64,000 nucleotides of DNA from Verrucomicrobiota bacterium (lineage in GTDB: Bacteria; Verrucomicrobiota; Verrucomicrobiia; Verrucomicrobiales; DEV007), in the NCBI GenBank assembly GCA_003402735.1, contig QQNE01000005.1, forward strand, positions 22,078 through 86,077, read 5' to 3'. Numbering within the stretch: the stretch's first letter is position 1; every line of letters begins with the position of its first letter. The position numbers and the translations under genes were made by a program. The notes below the pieces were generated by a model. That model searched no databases. It worked only from the letters and a program-made list of their open reading frames with translations, and was not told the DNA's origin. This document shows, in pieces, positions 29,335 to 38,331 of this stretch.

Positions 29335-31146
29335 ATGGAATGGATCTTGGGCAATCCTGCCGGTCTCTGGGCGCTTCTCGGTTTGCCCGCCGTGTTGTTG
29401 ATTCATCTTCTGCAACGGCGGAGTCAGGCCGTGACCATTTCCACGCTCTTTCTGTTGCAGCAGATTCAGCGGGAAAGCAGCGAGGGAAGAAAAATCGATC
29501 GGATCCGTTCCTCGGTCCCGCTGTGGTTGCAGTTGTTGATGATTCTGCTGTTGACCTGGTTGCTCGTCCAGCCGCGCTGGTTGCGCCCGGAATCGGTGCA
29601 ACCGGTGGCGGTGGTGCTGGATGATTCGGCCTCGATGTCCGCGTTTCGCGAGGAGGCGTTGAAGGAATTGCTCCGCGTTCTGGGAGGGATGGCTTCCTCG
29701 TCGGGGCGCACCGAGTATTGCGTGGTGGGGAGTTCCCTGGCGGGGCGCAATTACTACCGGGGCACGGAGTTGAAGGAGGTTGAGAGGATGCTCGGGGCCT
29801 GGGAGCCGTTGACCGGGGAACACGAGTTCACGCCGGCTTTGCGAGTGGCTCGGAACGCCGTGGGGCCGTCCGGCGTGGTTCTTTTGGTGACGGATCACCC
29901 GGTGCCGGACCTGCCGTTCGAGGCCCGGCTCCTCGCGGTGGGAAGCCCGGTGGAGAACGCAGGTTTCACCGGTCTCGAGGTTCGTGAGGAGAACGGGAAA
30001 GCCCGGTGGCGTGCGATTTTGCGCAATTACGGGGAAGGCGCCGTGGAAAGAACCTGGCGCCTCGCTTCCGGGGAACAAGCCTCCACGGCGCAGACGATCC
30101 GGCTGGAGCCGGGTGAAATCCGCGTGCTTGAGGGCGGTTTTCCGGAGGGTGGGGAGAGGCTTCGGTTGCAGCTGGAGCCGGATGCCTTCGCGGTGGACGA
30201 CGTCCTGCCCCTGCTGCGTCCGGAGCCCCGGGTCCTCTTTGTCCGTCTCCAGGGCTCGGTGCGTCTGAATCCGTTGGTGGAGAAGGTGATCGCTTCCATC
30301 GAGGGGGCTCATCCGGCTCAGCCGGATGGACCGGCGGCGGATCTGGTCTTTGCGGGGTATGATCCGTTGAATCCGGCCCTGCCGTCGGGGAACGCAGTGG
30401 TCTTTCTGGATCGGCCTCCCATTCAGGGCAAGCCGGTGGCCGGACGGATCCTGGCGGAGGATCACGAATTGGTGTCCAATTTGAACTGGGAACCGTTGAT
30501 CCACCTGCAAAGCTCCGGCATTCCCCAGACCGAGAACGACCGGGTGCTCGTCTGGCGCGAGGACAAGCCGCTGATCCTGTTGCGCCGCACTCCGGAGGGG
30601 GTCCGGCAGCTTTTGTTCGGTTTTGATGTGGCCACGTCCAACGCGGCGCAGCTGCCCGCCTTCGTTCTGGCCATCCACCGGTTTGCGGAGCTGGTCCGGC
30701 TCGACAAACCGGTGCTGGAACGCCGCATCCTGGAAACCGGTCAACCGTTGCGGGTGCCGATTGCGGACCCAGCGGCGGTCTCCGTGGAGATGCGGTTCAC
30801 CGCCTGGGATGGTTCGGAGGATTGGCGCCGCGAAGTCCCGGTGACCGAACTCTCCCAGTTGCGGGCCCCGTTGAAGGCCGGGTATCTGTCCATCGATCAG
30901 GGCAAGGTTCCGTTGCTGCAGGGAGTCACCTATTTTGCCGATGCCCGGGAAGGAGATTTTCGCAAGGCGTCCCGCCAGGAAGAGATCTCCGGGATGTCGG
31001 TCGAGTTGGTGCGCCGTCACACCGAGCAGGATTTGAACTGGCCGCTTTGGACGCTGCTGGTGATGGCGCTTCTGCTTGCGAGCTGGGGCTGGATGGCGTG
31101 GCGTCAGAGCCTGGTTGAGGGAGTCGCTGCGGTGGCGGGGAGGTAG
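29335..31146 (+). CDS. BatA-like VWA membrane protein
   Basis: A 603-residue protein with an N-terminal BatA motif and membrane helix (LWALLGLPAVLLIHLLQRRS), a second helix (PLWLQLLMILLLTWLLVQP), a VWA domain whose MIDAS reads VVLDDSASMS, a long beta-rich outer part and a C-terminal helix (LLVMALLLASWGWMAW). Together with MoxR and DUF58 it makes a standard MoxR/VWA assembly set, probably displaying the VWA domain in the periplasm. 28 bases after DUF58. Confidence 0.85.
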   Translation: MEWILGNPAGLWALLGLPAVLLIHLLQRRSQAVTISTLFLLQQIQRESSEGRKIDRIRSSVPLWLQLLMILLLTWLLVQPRWLRPESVQPVAVVLDDSASMSAFREEALKELLRVLGGMASSSGRTEYCVVGSSLAGRNYYRGTELKEVERMLGAWEPLTGEHEFTPALRVARNAVGPSGVVLLVTDHPVPDLPFEARLLAVGSPVENAGFTGLEVREENGKARWRAILRNYGEGAVERTWRLASGEQASTAQTIRLEPGEIRVLEGGFPEGGERLRLQLEPDAFAVDDVLPLLRPEPRVLFVRLQGSVRLNPLVEKVIASIEGAHPAQPDGPAADLVFAGYDPLNPALPSGNAVVFLDRPPIQGKPVAGRILAEDHELVSNLNWEPLIHLQSSGIPQTENDRVLVWREDKPLILLRRTPEGVRQLLFGFDVATSNAAQLPAFVLAIHRFAELVRLDKPVLERRILETGQPLRVPIADPAAVSVEMRFTAWDGSEDWRREVPVTELSQLRAPLKAGYLSIDQGKVPLLQGVTYFADAREGDFRKASRQEEISGMSVELVRRHTEQDLNWPLWTLLVMALLLASWGWMAWRQSLVEGVAAVAGR

Positions 31147-31150
31147 GTCC

Positions 31151-32452
31151 ATGGCCCGGTTGGTTTTCACCGCCCTCCTCGTGCTGTTCAGTCCGGCGTT
31201 CGTCCGGGCCCATCCGGCGCACGCTGAAGAGGTGAATTATCCGCTCGTCACCGGGTTCAATCGGTTCCACGCGGCGGGGGACGCTCCGGAACACCTCGCC
31301 AAGGGGGGGGAACTGCTGCTCAACGAACTGAATTGCGTCGCTTGCCACGCTCCACCGGAAGCGCTTCGGCAGCGGTTTGCAGGAGTCCCAGGTCCCCGTC
31401 TCGCCGGGTTGGCTTCGAGGTTTGGGGATGAGTCCGTGTTGCAATTGCTCCTCCGCAACCCACGGATGTTGAAACGATCCACTCCGATGCCCAGCCTCTT
31501 CGCCGGTCCGGACCGGGATGAGGAAGAACTGGCCGCCCTTTACGCCTATCTCGTCTCCCTGCGCGAACCGCCCGGGGAACCGTTGTTGCTCGGCAACATC
31601 GAGCGTGGCCGGGAGCTCTATCACCGGGTCGGGTGCATTGCCTGTCATGCGCCGGATGCCGAATACGCTCCGCCGAACTCGCCCAAGGACGCGGCGTTGG
31701 AGGCCCCGGCCATGCCATCCCAGCCGGTGCGGATTGCCCTGTTTTGGACCACGGATTATCTGACCCGGTTTTTGCTCGATCCCCTGAAGCATCACCCCTC
31801 GGGCCGGATGCCGGGACACGGGCTCAACGAGCTCGAGGCGGCGGATTTGGCCGCTTATCTTCAGGCGTCGCCGATGCGTCAGGAACCGGTCCCGGCCTCA
31901 TTGCAGGCAACGGCGGACCCGGAACTGGCGGGGCGTGGTCGCGCCCTGTTCGCGGCCAAGGGTTGCGTGAATTGTCACGACACCGGGGACGGACCGATGC
32001 CGTTCCGTCAGGCTCGTCCGTTGCTGGAACTGCGTGCGGAACACCGCGGGTGTCTTCAGGATGAACCGAGCCCTGGGGCGGTTCCCTATTATTACCTGAG
32101 TCCGCTGCAACGCTCCGCCCTCGTTTTGGGGTTGCAAGGACTGGCCCTGACCCCAGCCACTGTTTCCCGGTCGGAATGGCTAACCCGGATGGATTGTTAC
32201 GGTTGTCATTCCTGGGAGGGAAAAGGAGGACCGGAGCTGGCCCGTGAACTTTATTTTGGGGCCATCAGTCCTTATGCGGTCGATCGCGAGGAACATTTGC
32301 CTCCGGCGCTTGACGGAGTCTTCGGGCGGCGCACCGACGCGGAGTTGCGGGACTTGTTTTTCGGCGAGGCGGAGCGGAGGCATCCGAAGGTCGGGGCCCG
32401 GATGATTCGGTTGCCAAAGGTTCAGGCGGAGGAGTTCTTCCGGTTGCGCTGA
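31151..32452 (+). CDS. Exported tetrahaem cytochrome c protein
   Basis: A 433-residue protein with a Sec leader (LLVLFSPAFVRAHPAHA) and four haem c motifs: CVACH (about residue 54), CIACH (about 162), CVNCH (about 275) and CYGCH (about 350). The spacing suggests two to four fused monohaem domains of the mono/di-haem cytochrome type. A role in extracytoplasmic electron transfer is likely. It starts 4 bases after the BatA-like gene, so it is co-transcribed with the MoxR operon, which is not a usual partner. Confidence 0.88.
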   Translation: MARLVFTALLVLFSPAFVRAHPAHAEEVNYPLVTGFNRFHAAGDAPEHLAKGGELLLNELNCVACHAPPEALRQRFAGVPGPRLAGLASRFGDESVLQLLLRNPRMLKRSTPMPSLFAGPDRDEEELAALYAYLVSLREPPGEPLLLGNIERGRELYHRVGCIACHAPDAEYAPPNSPKDAALEAPAMPSQPVRIALFWTTDYLTRFLLDPLKHHPSGRMPGHGLNELEAADLAAYLQASPMRQEPVPASLQATADPELAGRGRALFAAKGCVNCHDTGDGPMPFRQARPLLELRAEHRGCLQDEPSPGAVPYYYLSPLQRSALVLGLQGLALTPATVSRSEWLTRMDCYGCHSWEGKGGPELARELYFGAISPYAVDREEHLPPALDGVFGRRTDAELRDLFFGEAERRHPKVGARMIRLPKVQAEEFFRLR

Positions 32453-32790
32453 ATTGTGGTTGCGGGGAGGGCCGCGGCACCCAAAGCCCCAAGCCTTGGG
32501 GGGGTGGGGAGGCTTGAGGCGGATGGATGCCGCGGCAAGGGGACGAAGGGGGACCGTTGTCGGCCACCTGGGAAAAGGGAGAGGCTTGCTGCCGTTGGAG
32601 ATGGAAGGAGCAGAACATGTGCCAGGGCCTGGAGCGGGGACGGGGAGAGGCTGATCCTTGCAGAGTGCAATGGGTTGGATTGCGGGATGCGGGAACGAGG
32701 GAAGGATTCGGTAAATTGCTTGATCTGGGCCCGGCCAGGCCGCATGATGAAGGGATGGGCCACCGGATTCGACTTACCAGGATCGTTTCG
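32453..32790. other. 338-base gap with a GC palindrome, no gene supported
   Basis: This space separates the tetrahaem cytochrome from hsp20. It contains a palindrome CCCCAAGCCTTGGGG (32487-32501) that could terminate or pause the upstream transcript, although no U-run follows. A 112-codon open frame spanning most of the gap has an odd composition and no recognisable family; I do not call it. No clear promoter or heat-shock operator was seen before hsp20. Confidence 0.35.
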
Positions 32791-33165
32791 ATGACCAACG
32801 CCATCGCGGATCAGTTGCAGCGGTTGCACTTTGCTTCGGTGGGGATGCCTCCGGCGGCGTGGCATCCGGCGGTGAACGTGTATGCCTACGCGGACCGGTT
32901 GGAGGTGTGCGTGGAACTGGCCGGGGTGCCCAAGAGCGAGATCGAGATCGAGGTGGAAGCGCGTCGCTTGTCGATCCGAGGGGAACGGATGGCACCCGAG
33001 CGGGGATGTGATCGGCCTCCGTGCGGTCGGCTTCTGGTGATGGAGATCACGGATGGTGCTTTTGAGCGAGTCCTGAACCTGCCGGTGGATGTCCGTGTGG
33101 AAAACGCCCAGGCAACGCAGGAGAATGGGATGGTCTGGATCACCCTGCCAAGAGCCCTTGCATGA
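32791..33165 (+). CDS. Small heat-shock protein, Hsp20 family
   Basis: A 124-residue alpha-crystallin-type chaperone that holds unfolding proteins. The domain runs from AVNVYAYADRLEVCVELAGV through RRLSIRGER to FERVLNLPVDVR, ending ENGMVWITLP. I chose the ATG at 32791 with AGGA eight bases upstream; an in-frame ATG at 32755 would add 12 residues. Its stop overlaps the lon start (ATGA), so the chaperone and protease are co-translated. Confidence 0.85.
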   Translation: MTNAIADQLQRLHFASVGMPPAAWHPAVNVYAYADRLEVCVELAGVPKSEIEIEVEARRLSIRGERMAPERGCDRPPCGRLLVMEITDGAFERVLNLPVDVRVENAQATQENGMVWITLPRALA

Positions 33166-35531
33166 GTGACGAACCGGCATCGGGTGAGGCGGAGGCCACG
33201 GCATTGGTGGCGGCTCCCCCCGTGGAGAGGGTGGTTCTGCCAGTGCTGCCGTTGCGCAACACGGTGGTCTTCCCGGGAACCGTGGTCCCCATCAGCGTGG
33301 CCCGGGCCTCCAGCCTTCGTCTGCTGGAGGAGAGCCTGCCCCAGAGCAAATCCCTGGCCTTGCTCCTGCAAAAAGATCCAAGTCAGGACGAACCGGGGAT
33401 TGAAGGTCTGTGTGGCCAAGGGGTGATCGGCAAGGTGCTGCGGATGATTCGTCAGGGGGACGATGCCGTGGTGGTCCTGGTGCACGGGGAGAGCCGGATG
33501 CGGGTGCATGAGGCGGTGCAATTGCAGCCTTACGTGAAGGCGGAGGTTGAGGTCTTGGAAAGTGTGGAATTGTCAGGGGACGGGGATCACTGGGAGGCCG
33601 CGTTGCGCAATCTCCGGGAGTCCGCGCACCGGCTCATGAGCTTGCGGCCGGACATTCCCGAGGAGGCGCGGATGGCCCTCGATGAGATCACCGATCCGTC
33701 GCTCCTCACCGATTTCCTGGGCAGCAACCTCAGCATCGAAGCCAAGGAGAAACAGAAGTTGATCGAGGAAACCGGGGTGGCCCGACGCATCGAAATGGTG
33801 CAACGTCACCTCAACAGCCAGCTCCACATCGCAGAACTGCAAAGCAAGCTGCGTCAGGATGTGCAGAGCGAATTCACCGAGGCCCAAAAGCGAGCTTACC
33901 TCCGCGAACAACTTCGTGCCATCCAGAGGGAGCTGGGTGAGGAAGGCAGCGCCGAGGAACAGGTGGAGGATCTCCGGCAACGGCTCGAGGCGGCCGGTCT
34001 TCCCGAGCAGGCCCAGCAATACGCCAATCGGGAGTTGCGCCGCCTCGAATTGATCCCTCCGGCCAGCCCGGATCATTCGTTGATCGTCAATTATCTGGAG
34101 ACCCTCGCGGAACTCCCCTGGAACGTGCTGAGCGAGGAGTCGATCAATCTGCCCAAGGCGGAAGAGATTCTCGATCGGGATCACTTCGGTCTGGTCAAGG
34201 TCAAGCGGCGCCTCGTCGAATACCTCGCCGTCCGCCAGCTCAACCCGACCGGGCGCGGGCCCATCCTCTGTTTCCTCGGACCTCCCGGCGTCGGGAAGAC
34301 CAGCCTCGGGCAATCGATCGCCGATGCCCTCGGTCGCAAGTTTGCCCGGATCAGTCTGGGCGGGATTCGCGATGAATCGGAAATTCGGGGGCACCGGCGC
34401 ACCTACGTCGGCGCCATGCCGGGCCGGCTCATCCAGGAGCTGCGCCGTCTCGGCACCCGCAACCCGGTTCTGATGCTCGATGAGATCGACAAAATCGGCG
34501 CGGATTTTCGCGGGGATCCCGCCAGTGCCCTGCTCGAAGTGCTGGATCCGCGTCAGAACCACGAGTTCACCGATCATTATGTCGATCTCCCGTTCGATCT
34601 CTCGCAGGTGATTTTCATCGCCACCTGCAACTCCCTGGACACGATCCCGGGCCCGTTGCGCGACCGCATGGAGATTGTCGAGATTCCCGGTTACACCGAG
34701 ACCGAGAAACTCCACATCGCCCGGCAATACCAGGTGCGGCGCCAGCTCGCGGAGCACGGCCTGAAGGCGGAGCAGTGTGTCTGGCAGGAAGAGGCCCTGG
34801 CCCGCGTCATCGAGGATTACACCAGGGAGGCCGGGGTCCGAAACCTGGAGCGCCAGATCGCCTCGGTGATCCGTCACATCGCCGCGCGCATTGCCAAGGG
34901 GGAGGTGGAGAGAGTCGAGGTCACCCCGGACGTCGTGCGGGAAGCCTTGGGGCCGCCGATCTACGTCCGGGAAAGCGTCCTGCAATCGAGCGTGCCGGGC
35001 GTGGTCAACGGCTTGGCCTACACCCCGACCGGAGGGGAACTGCTCCACATCGAGGCCATCCGATACCGGGGCAAGGGTGGGTTCACGCTCACGGGGCAGT
35101 TGGGGGACGTGATGAAGGAGTCTGTCCGCGCCGCTTTGAGTTTGGTGCGCAACCGGGCGGAAACGCTCGGAATCAACCCGGCGGATTTCGATGAATACGA
35201 CGTCCACGTCCATGTGCCGGCCGGAGCTGTCCCCAAGGATGGTCCTTCTGCGGGCATCGCCATGTTCACCGCTCTGGCCTCGCTCTTCACCAACCGACCG
35301 GTGAACAAGCAGGTGGCCATGACCGGAGAGGTCACCCTGCGGGGCTTGATCTTGCCGATCGGCGGGCTCAAGGAAAAGACCATTGCGGCCCTGCGCGCCG
35401 GGATCAAGACCGTGGTGATCCCGCGGATGAACACCAAGGACATCCCGGAATTGCCCGATGAAGTCCGCGAGTGCCTCAAAATCGTCCCCGTGGACACGGT
35501 GGACGAAGTTTTGTCGGTGGCCTTGGAGTGA
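33162..35531 (+). CDS. lon: ATP-dependent protease Lon
   Basis: A 789-residue Lon protease, close to the family's usual length. It has an N-terminal LON substrate domain (VLPVLPLRNTVVFPGTVVPI), an AAA+ core with Walker A GPPGVGKTS and Walker B LMLDEIDKIG, and the C-terminal Ser-Lys protease with KDGPSAGIAM (catalytic Ser near 698) and GGLKEKTIAALRAGI (catalytic Lys near 740). It degrades misfolded and regulatory proteins in the cytoplasm. Coupled to hsp20 by a four-base overlap and convergent with RNase III. Confidence 0.97.
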   Translation: MSDEPASGEAEATALVAAPPVERVVLPVLPLRNTVVFPGTVVPISVARASSLRLLEESLPQSKSLALLLQKDPSQDEPGIEGLCGQGVIGKVLRMIRQGDDAVVVLVHGESRMRVHEAVQLQPYVKAEVEVLESVELSGDGDHWEAALRNLRESAHRLMSLRPDIPEEARMALDEITDPSLLTDFLGSNLSIEAKEKQKLIEETGVARRIEMVQRHLNSQLHIAELQSKLRQDVQSEFTEAQKRAYLREQLRAIQRELGEEGSAEEQVEDLRQRLEAAGLPEQAQQYANRELRRLELIPPASPDHSLIVNYLETLAELPWNVLSEESINLPKAEEILDRDHFGLVKVKRRLVEYLAVRQLNPTGRGPILCFLGPPGVGKTSLGQSIADALGRKFARISLGGIRDESEIRGHRRTYVGAMPGRLIQELRRLGTRNPVLMLDEIDKIGADFRGDPASALLEVLDPRQNHEFTDHYVDLPFDLSQVIFIATCNSLDTIPGPLRDRMEIVEIPGYTETEKLHIARQYQVRRQLAEHGLKAEQCVWQEEALARVIEDYTREAGVRNLERQIASVIRHIAARIAKGEVERVEVTPDVVREALGPPIYVRESVLQSSVPGVVNGLAYTPTGGELLHIEAIRYRGKGGFTLTGQLGDVMKESVRAALSLVRNRAETLGINPADFDEYDVHVHVPAGAVPKDGPSAGIAMFTALASLFTNRPVNKQVAMTGEVTLRGLILPIGGLKEKTIAALRAGIKTVVIPRMNTKDIPELPDEVRECLKIVPVDTVDEVLSVALE

Positions 35532-35550
35532 ACCCGGCGCGGCTCGGGTT
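35531..35550. terminator. Short hairpin between convergent lon and rnc
   Basis: AACCCG (35531-35536) pairs with CGGGTT (35545-35550) over an eight-base loop, exactly where the lon and RNase III genes converge. It overlaps both stop codons. It may work in both directions, but the stem is short and no T-run follows. Confidence 0.3.
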
Positions 35551-36250
35551 ACGGGCTGCCCACTGCGGATTCCTCCCACCTTTTTCCGGCCAGGGCGTCC
35601 GTGGCGGCAAAGGCCTCGGCCTCTTTCTTGCTGGTGCCGGTCCCCTGACCGAGCACGCGGCCCTGCCATTCCACGCAGGCCACGAAGGTCTTGGCGTGAT
35701 CGGGGCCTTCCTGGGACAGGATGCGATATCGCGGGCCGGCGTTGGAGATGCCTTGGAGGATCTCCTGCAGTTCTCCCTTGGGATTTTGTTCCATGGGCGC
35801 CTCGTCCAGGGCCTGCAACATGTCCTCAGCTCGTTCCAGGAAGAATTTGCGGGCGGCGGGCATGCCGGCGTCGAGGTAAATGGCGCCGACCAGGGCCTCA
35901 AATCCGTCGGCCAGGGTGGAAGAGCGCTGGCGTCCGCCATTGGCTTCCTCGCCCCTGCCCATGAGCAAGTAACCGCCCAAACCGATCGCCGCCGCGTAGG
36001 TCTGCAGAGCGGCGCGCGAGACTAGGCGGGAGCGGAGTTTGGTGAGCCGCCCCTCGCTGAAACCGGGGAACCTGCGGAAAAGCTCCTCGGTCACCACGAT
36101 CTGGATGACGGCATCGCCGAGGAACTCAAGCCGCTGGTTGTCGAAGTGGGGGCGTTGGGTTTCGTAGGCGAGGCTAGGGTGGGTGAGCGCCTCCGCAAGG
36201 AGCAGCGGGTTGCGAAATTTGTAAGCGATCGTCTCTTCCAGCGAAACCAT
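35549..36250 (-). CDS. rnc: Ribonuclease III
   Basis: A 233-residue RNase III, which cleaves double-stranded RNA in rRNA maturation and mRNA control. The signature is QRLEFLGDAVIQ with the second catalytic acid pair in ADGFEALVGAIYLDAG. A C-terminal double-stranded RNA-binding domain ends in GTSKKEAEAFAATDAL. I chose the ATG at 36250; an in-frame TTG at 36301 would add 17 residues. It is convergent with lon and lies 113 bases downstream of tRNA-His on the same strand. Confidence 0.95.
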   Translation of the reverse strand: MVSLEETIAYKFRNPLLLAEALTHPSLAYETQRPHFDNQRLEFLGDAVIQIVVTEELFRRFPGFSEGRLTKLRSRLVSRAALQTYAAAIGLGGYLLMGRGEEANGGRQRSSTLADGFEALVGAIYLDAGMPAARKFFLERAEDMLQALDEAPMEQNPKGELQEILQGISNAGPRYRILSQEGPDHAKTFVACVEWQGRVLGQGTGTSKKEAEAFAATDALAGKRWEESAVGSP

Positions 36251-36362
36251 CCGGGCGAAAAAGGCAAATCCCACACGAGTGTTTGGAGAGCGAACTTGCA
36301 ACGAATTTTGGGAGACGTTGCAGGTGGGAGAGAGCGAACTGGGGGGAGGACAGAGAAGAGCG

Positions 36363-36436
36363 GGTGACCGACGGGGCTCGAACCCGCGACAACCGGAACC
36401 ACAATCCGGGGCTCTACCTACTGAGCTACGGTCACC
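36363..36436 (-). tRNA. tRNA-His (GTG)
   Basis: A cloverleaf reads on the minus strand: acceptor stem GTGACCG/CGGTCAC, D arm TAGCTCAGTAGGTAGAGC, anticodon loop TTGTGGT with anticodon GTG, and T loop GGTTCGAGCC. The extra G at the 5' end (36436) facing C73 (36363) is the His-specific G-1. The 3' end is followed by CCG, so CCA is not encoded and must be added after transcription. Confidence 0.96.
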
Positions 36437-36519
36437 ATCTTGCCGAAGCCCGGAAGCAACGGCAGGGAGGGGAGCGTAGTCTCATGATGCGGCAAATGCC
36501 AGAGAAAAATTGATGCGAA

Positions 36520-37011
36520 ATGTCCCGGGTGCGGCATCTTGATCGAGGCGTGCTTTGGTTCCGGTTCATCTCAACGCTCATTTTCCCGCTGGCTGTGCAG
36601 TGGGCCCAACGCCGCCAGCGCAAGGGGCTTCGTCACGGTCGCGGGCTTTCGCCCGAGGAAATGCGCATCGCTCGCCGCGTGGGCGTGCGCGAAGTGCAGC
36701 GGCTCCGCATCATTGAAACGGATCGCATCCCACTGCCGGGCAGCGGTCTGCTCGGTTTGGCCACCCGCATGGCCGGGTTCCACGAGAGCGATCCTTGGGG
36801 GATGTCGCTCGGGTATGCCGTCTTCATCCGGCGCGGCTGGGGCGGGTCGGTCCAGGAGCTGCTCGCTCACGAGTTTGTCCACACGGCTCAGTTCGAACGG
36901 ATGGGCGGAATGCGGCCTTATTTGGTCCGGTATCTGCGCGAGTGTCTCACCCTCGGTTACACCGCCAGCCCGATGGAACAGGAGGCGGTCCGGCTCTCCC
37001 GGTCAGTTTGA
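36520..37011 (+). CDS. Small zincin-motif protein (HEFVH)
   Basis: A 163-residue protein. LLAHEFVHTAQFER carries the zinc-peptidase HExxH motif; the MEQEA near the C-terminus could supply a further ligand. An N-terminal stretch (LWFRFISTLIFPLAVQW) is hydrophobic and may anchor it to the membrane. It resembles short DUF4157-like or unannotated metallopeptidase proteins, but I cannot name the family. The start has only a weak ribosome site. The DUF1802 gene begins 16 bases on. Confidence 0.6.
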   Translation: MSRVRHLDRGVLWFRFISTLIFPLAVQWAQRRQRKGLRHGRGLSPEEMRIARRVGVREVQRLRIIETDRIPLPGSGLLGLATRMAGFHESDPWGMSLGYAVFIRRGWGGSVQELLAHEFVHTAQFERMGGMRPYLVRYLRECLTLGYTASPMEQEAVRLSRSV

Positions 37012-37027
37012 TTTCCCGGTTCACCTG

Positions 37028-37609
37028 ATGGCGCTCTTCGGCTTCAAGGAATGGAAAATGGTCTGCGACGTGATCGGGCGCGGAGAACAATCGCTCATTT
37101 TGCGCAAGGGCGGGATTTCCGAGGGCAAGCTCGGCTTCCAATGGTTGCACGACGCCTTCTTTTTGTTTCCGACGCATTTTCACGGGCAGGTGGCGCAGCT
37201 TCGTCCCGGATCGGTGGAGGAAGACGAGCCGTTGCCGGACCGGGAACCGGACGTGGTGTCGATCCGCCTGTTCGCCGAGATCGTGGAGACGCGCCTTCTC
37301 ACCGATCTGGACGCGGCGCTGGCTTTGGAACCGTTGCATGTCTGGAACCGTGAGGTGGTGGAAGAACGGTTTCACTGGGGGGATGCCCCGGGATTGAGCC
37401 TGGCCGTGATCCGGGCTTGGCGCCTGGCCTCGCCCTGGGAACTGCCGCAACGCGCCTCGTTCGGCGGCTGCCGTTCCTGGCTCGGGTTGCCGACCGCGGA
37501 GGGTTTGCCTCCGGATTGGCGTGAAACGATGACGCCGGTTCTGCCAAAAGCGCGGGTCCGTGAAGTTCGCGACGCCATCCGTGCGCTGACGGGCTCAGCC
37601 CTTTCTTGA
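37028..37609 (+). CDS. DUF1802 family protein
   Basis: A 193-residue DUF1802 protein. The opening FGFKEWKMVCDVIGRGEQSLILRKGGI and LHDAFFLFPTHFHGQ are typical of the family, which has no known function and is found in cyanobacteria, planctomycetes and verrucomicrobia. No signal peptide. Its stop overlaps the glycosyltransferase start (TGATG). Confidence 0.8.
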   Translation: MALFGFKEWKMVCDVIGRGEQSLILRKGGISEGKLGFQWLHDAFFLFPTHFHGQVAQLRPGSVEEDEPLPDREPDVVSIRLFAEIVETRLLTDLDAALALEPLHVWNREVVEERFHWGDAPGLSLAVIRAWRLASPWELPQRASFGGCRSWLGLPTAEGLPPDWRETMTPVLPKARVREVRDAIRALTGSALS

Positions 37610-38325
37610 TGCCTGCGAACGTTTCCATTGTCATTCCGGCGTTCAACGAGGAGGCGCTGCTTCCGCGCACCCTCAGCCAGCTTCACGATTCGTTGCGCCA
37701 AGCCGGGATTGAGGCGCGCATCGTGGTGACGGACAACAATTCCACGGACGCAACGGCGGAACTCGCGCGGCTCGGCGGGGCCGAGGTGGTGTTTGAGCCT
37801 GTCAACCAGATCGCCCGGGCTCGCAACACGGGAGCCGCTCACGCCGAGGGGGAATTTCTCATCTTTGTCGACGCCGACACCCGGGTGGCTCCCGGAACGT
37901 TGCGGCAAGCGGTCGATGCCTTGTCGTCCGGCGAGGTCTGCGGAGGCGGTGCCCTGGTCTCTGGGGAAACGCCGTTCACGGGGTTCTCCGCCTTCCTCGT
38001 GGCCTTTTGGACCTGGCTTTCGCGGACCCGGCAGCTCGCCGCCGGGGCCTTTGTCTTTTGCCGTCGGGATGCCTTTGAGGCGGTGGGCGGTTTTGACGAA
38101 AGTGTCTACGCGGGTGAGGAAGTCTGGTTTGTCTTGCGGCTCAAGCAGTGGGGCAAGGCCCGCGGGATGCGGTTCCATCTGATTGAGGATCCGCCGATTC
38201 AGACGTCGCCCCGGAAAGCGGCCATGTTCGGGAGTTGGCAGCTCTTTCTCCAATTTCTCGTGGTCCTGGTCCCCGCTGCGGCCCGGTTCCGCCGACTCTG
38301 CTGGGTCTGGTATCAGAGGCGGTAA
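37609..38325 (+). CDS. Family 2 glycosyltransferase
   Basis: A 238-residue GT-A fold glycosyltransferase. NVSIVIPAFNEE opens the nucleotide-sugar-binding fold, DNNSTD and the metal-binding FVDADTR follow, and a family 2 C-terminal hydrophobic tail (LFLQFLVVLVPAAA) suggests membrane association. It would transfer a sugar to lipid or polysaccharide; donor and acceptor are unknown. Co-translated with DUF1802. Confidence 0.88.
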   Translation: MPANVSIVIPAFNEEALLPRTLSQLHDSLRQAGIEARIVVTDNNSTDATAELARLGGAEVVFEPVNQIARARNTGAAHAEGEFLIFVDADTRVAPGTLRQAVDALSSGEVCGGGALVSGETPFTGFSAFLVAFWTWLSRTRQLAAGAFVFCRRDAFEAVGGFDESVYAGEEVWFVLRLKQWGKARGMRFHLIEDPPIQTSPRKAAMFGSWQLFLQFLVVLVPAAARFRRLCWVWYQRR

Positions 38326-38331
38326 CGCGCC

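Noticed and set aside
32456..32794. A 112-codon plus-strand frame before hsp20
   Set aside because: Odd Arg/Gly-rich composition, no family, and it runs past the hsp20 start; treated as non-coding.
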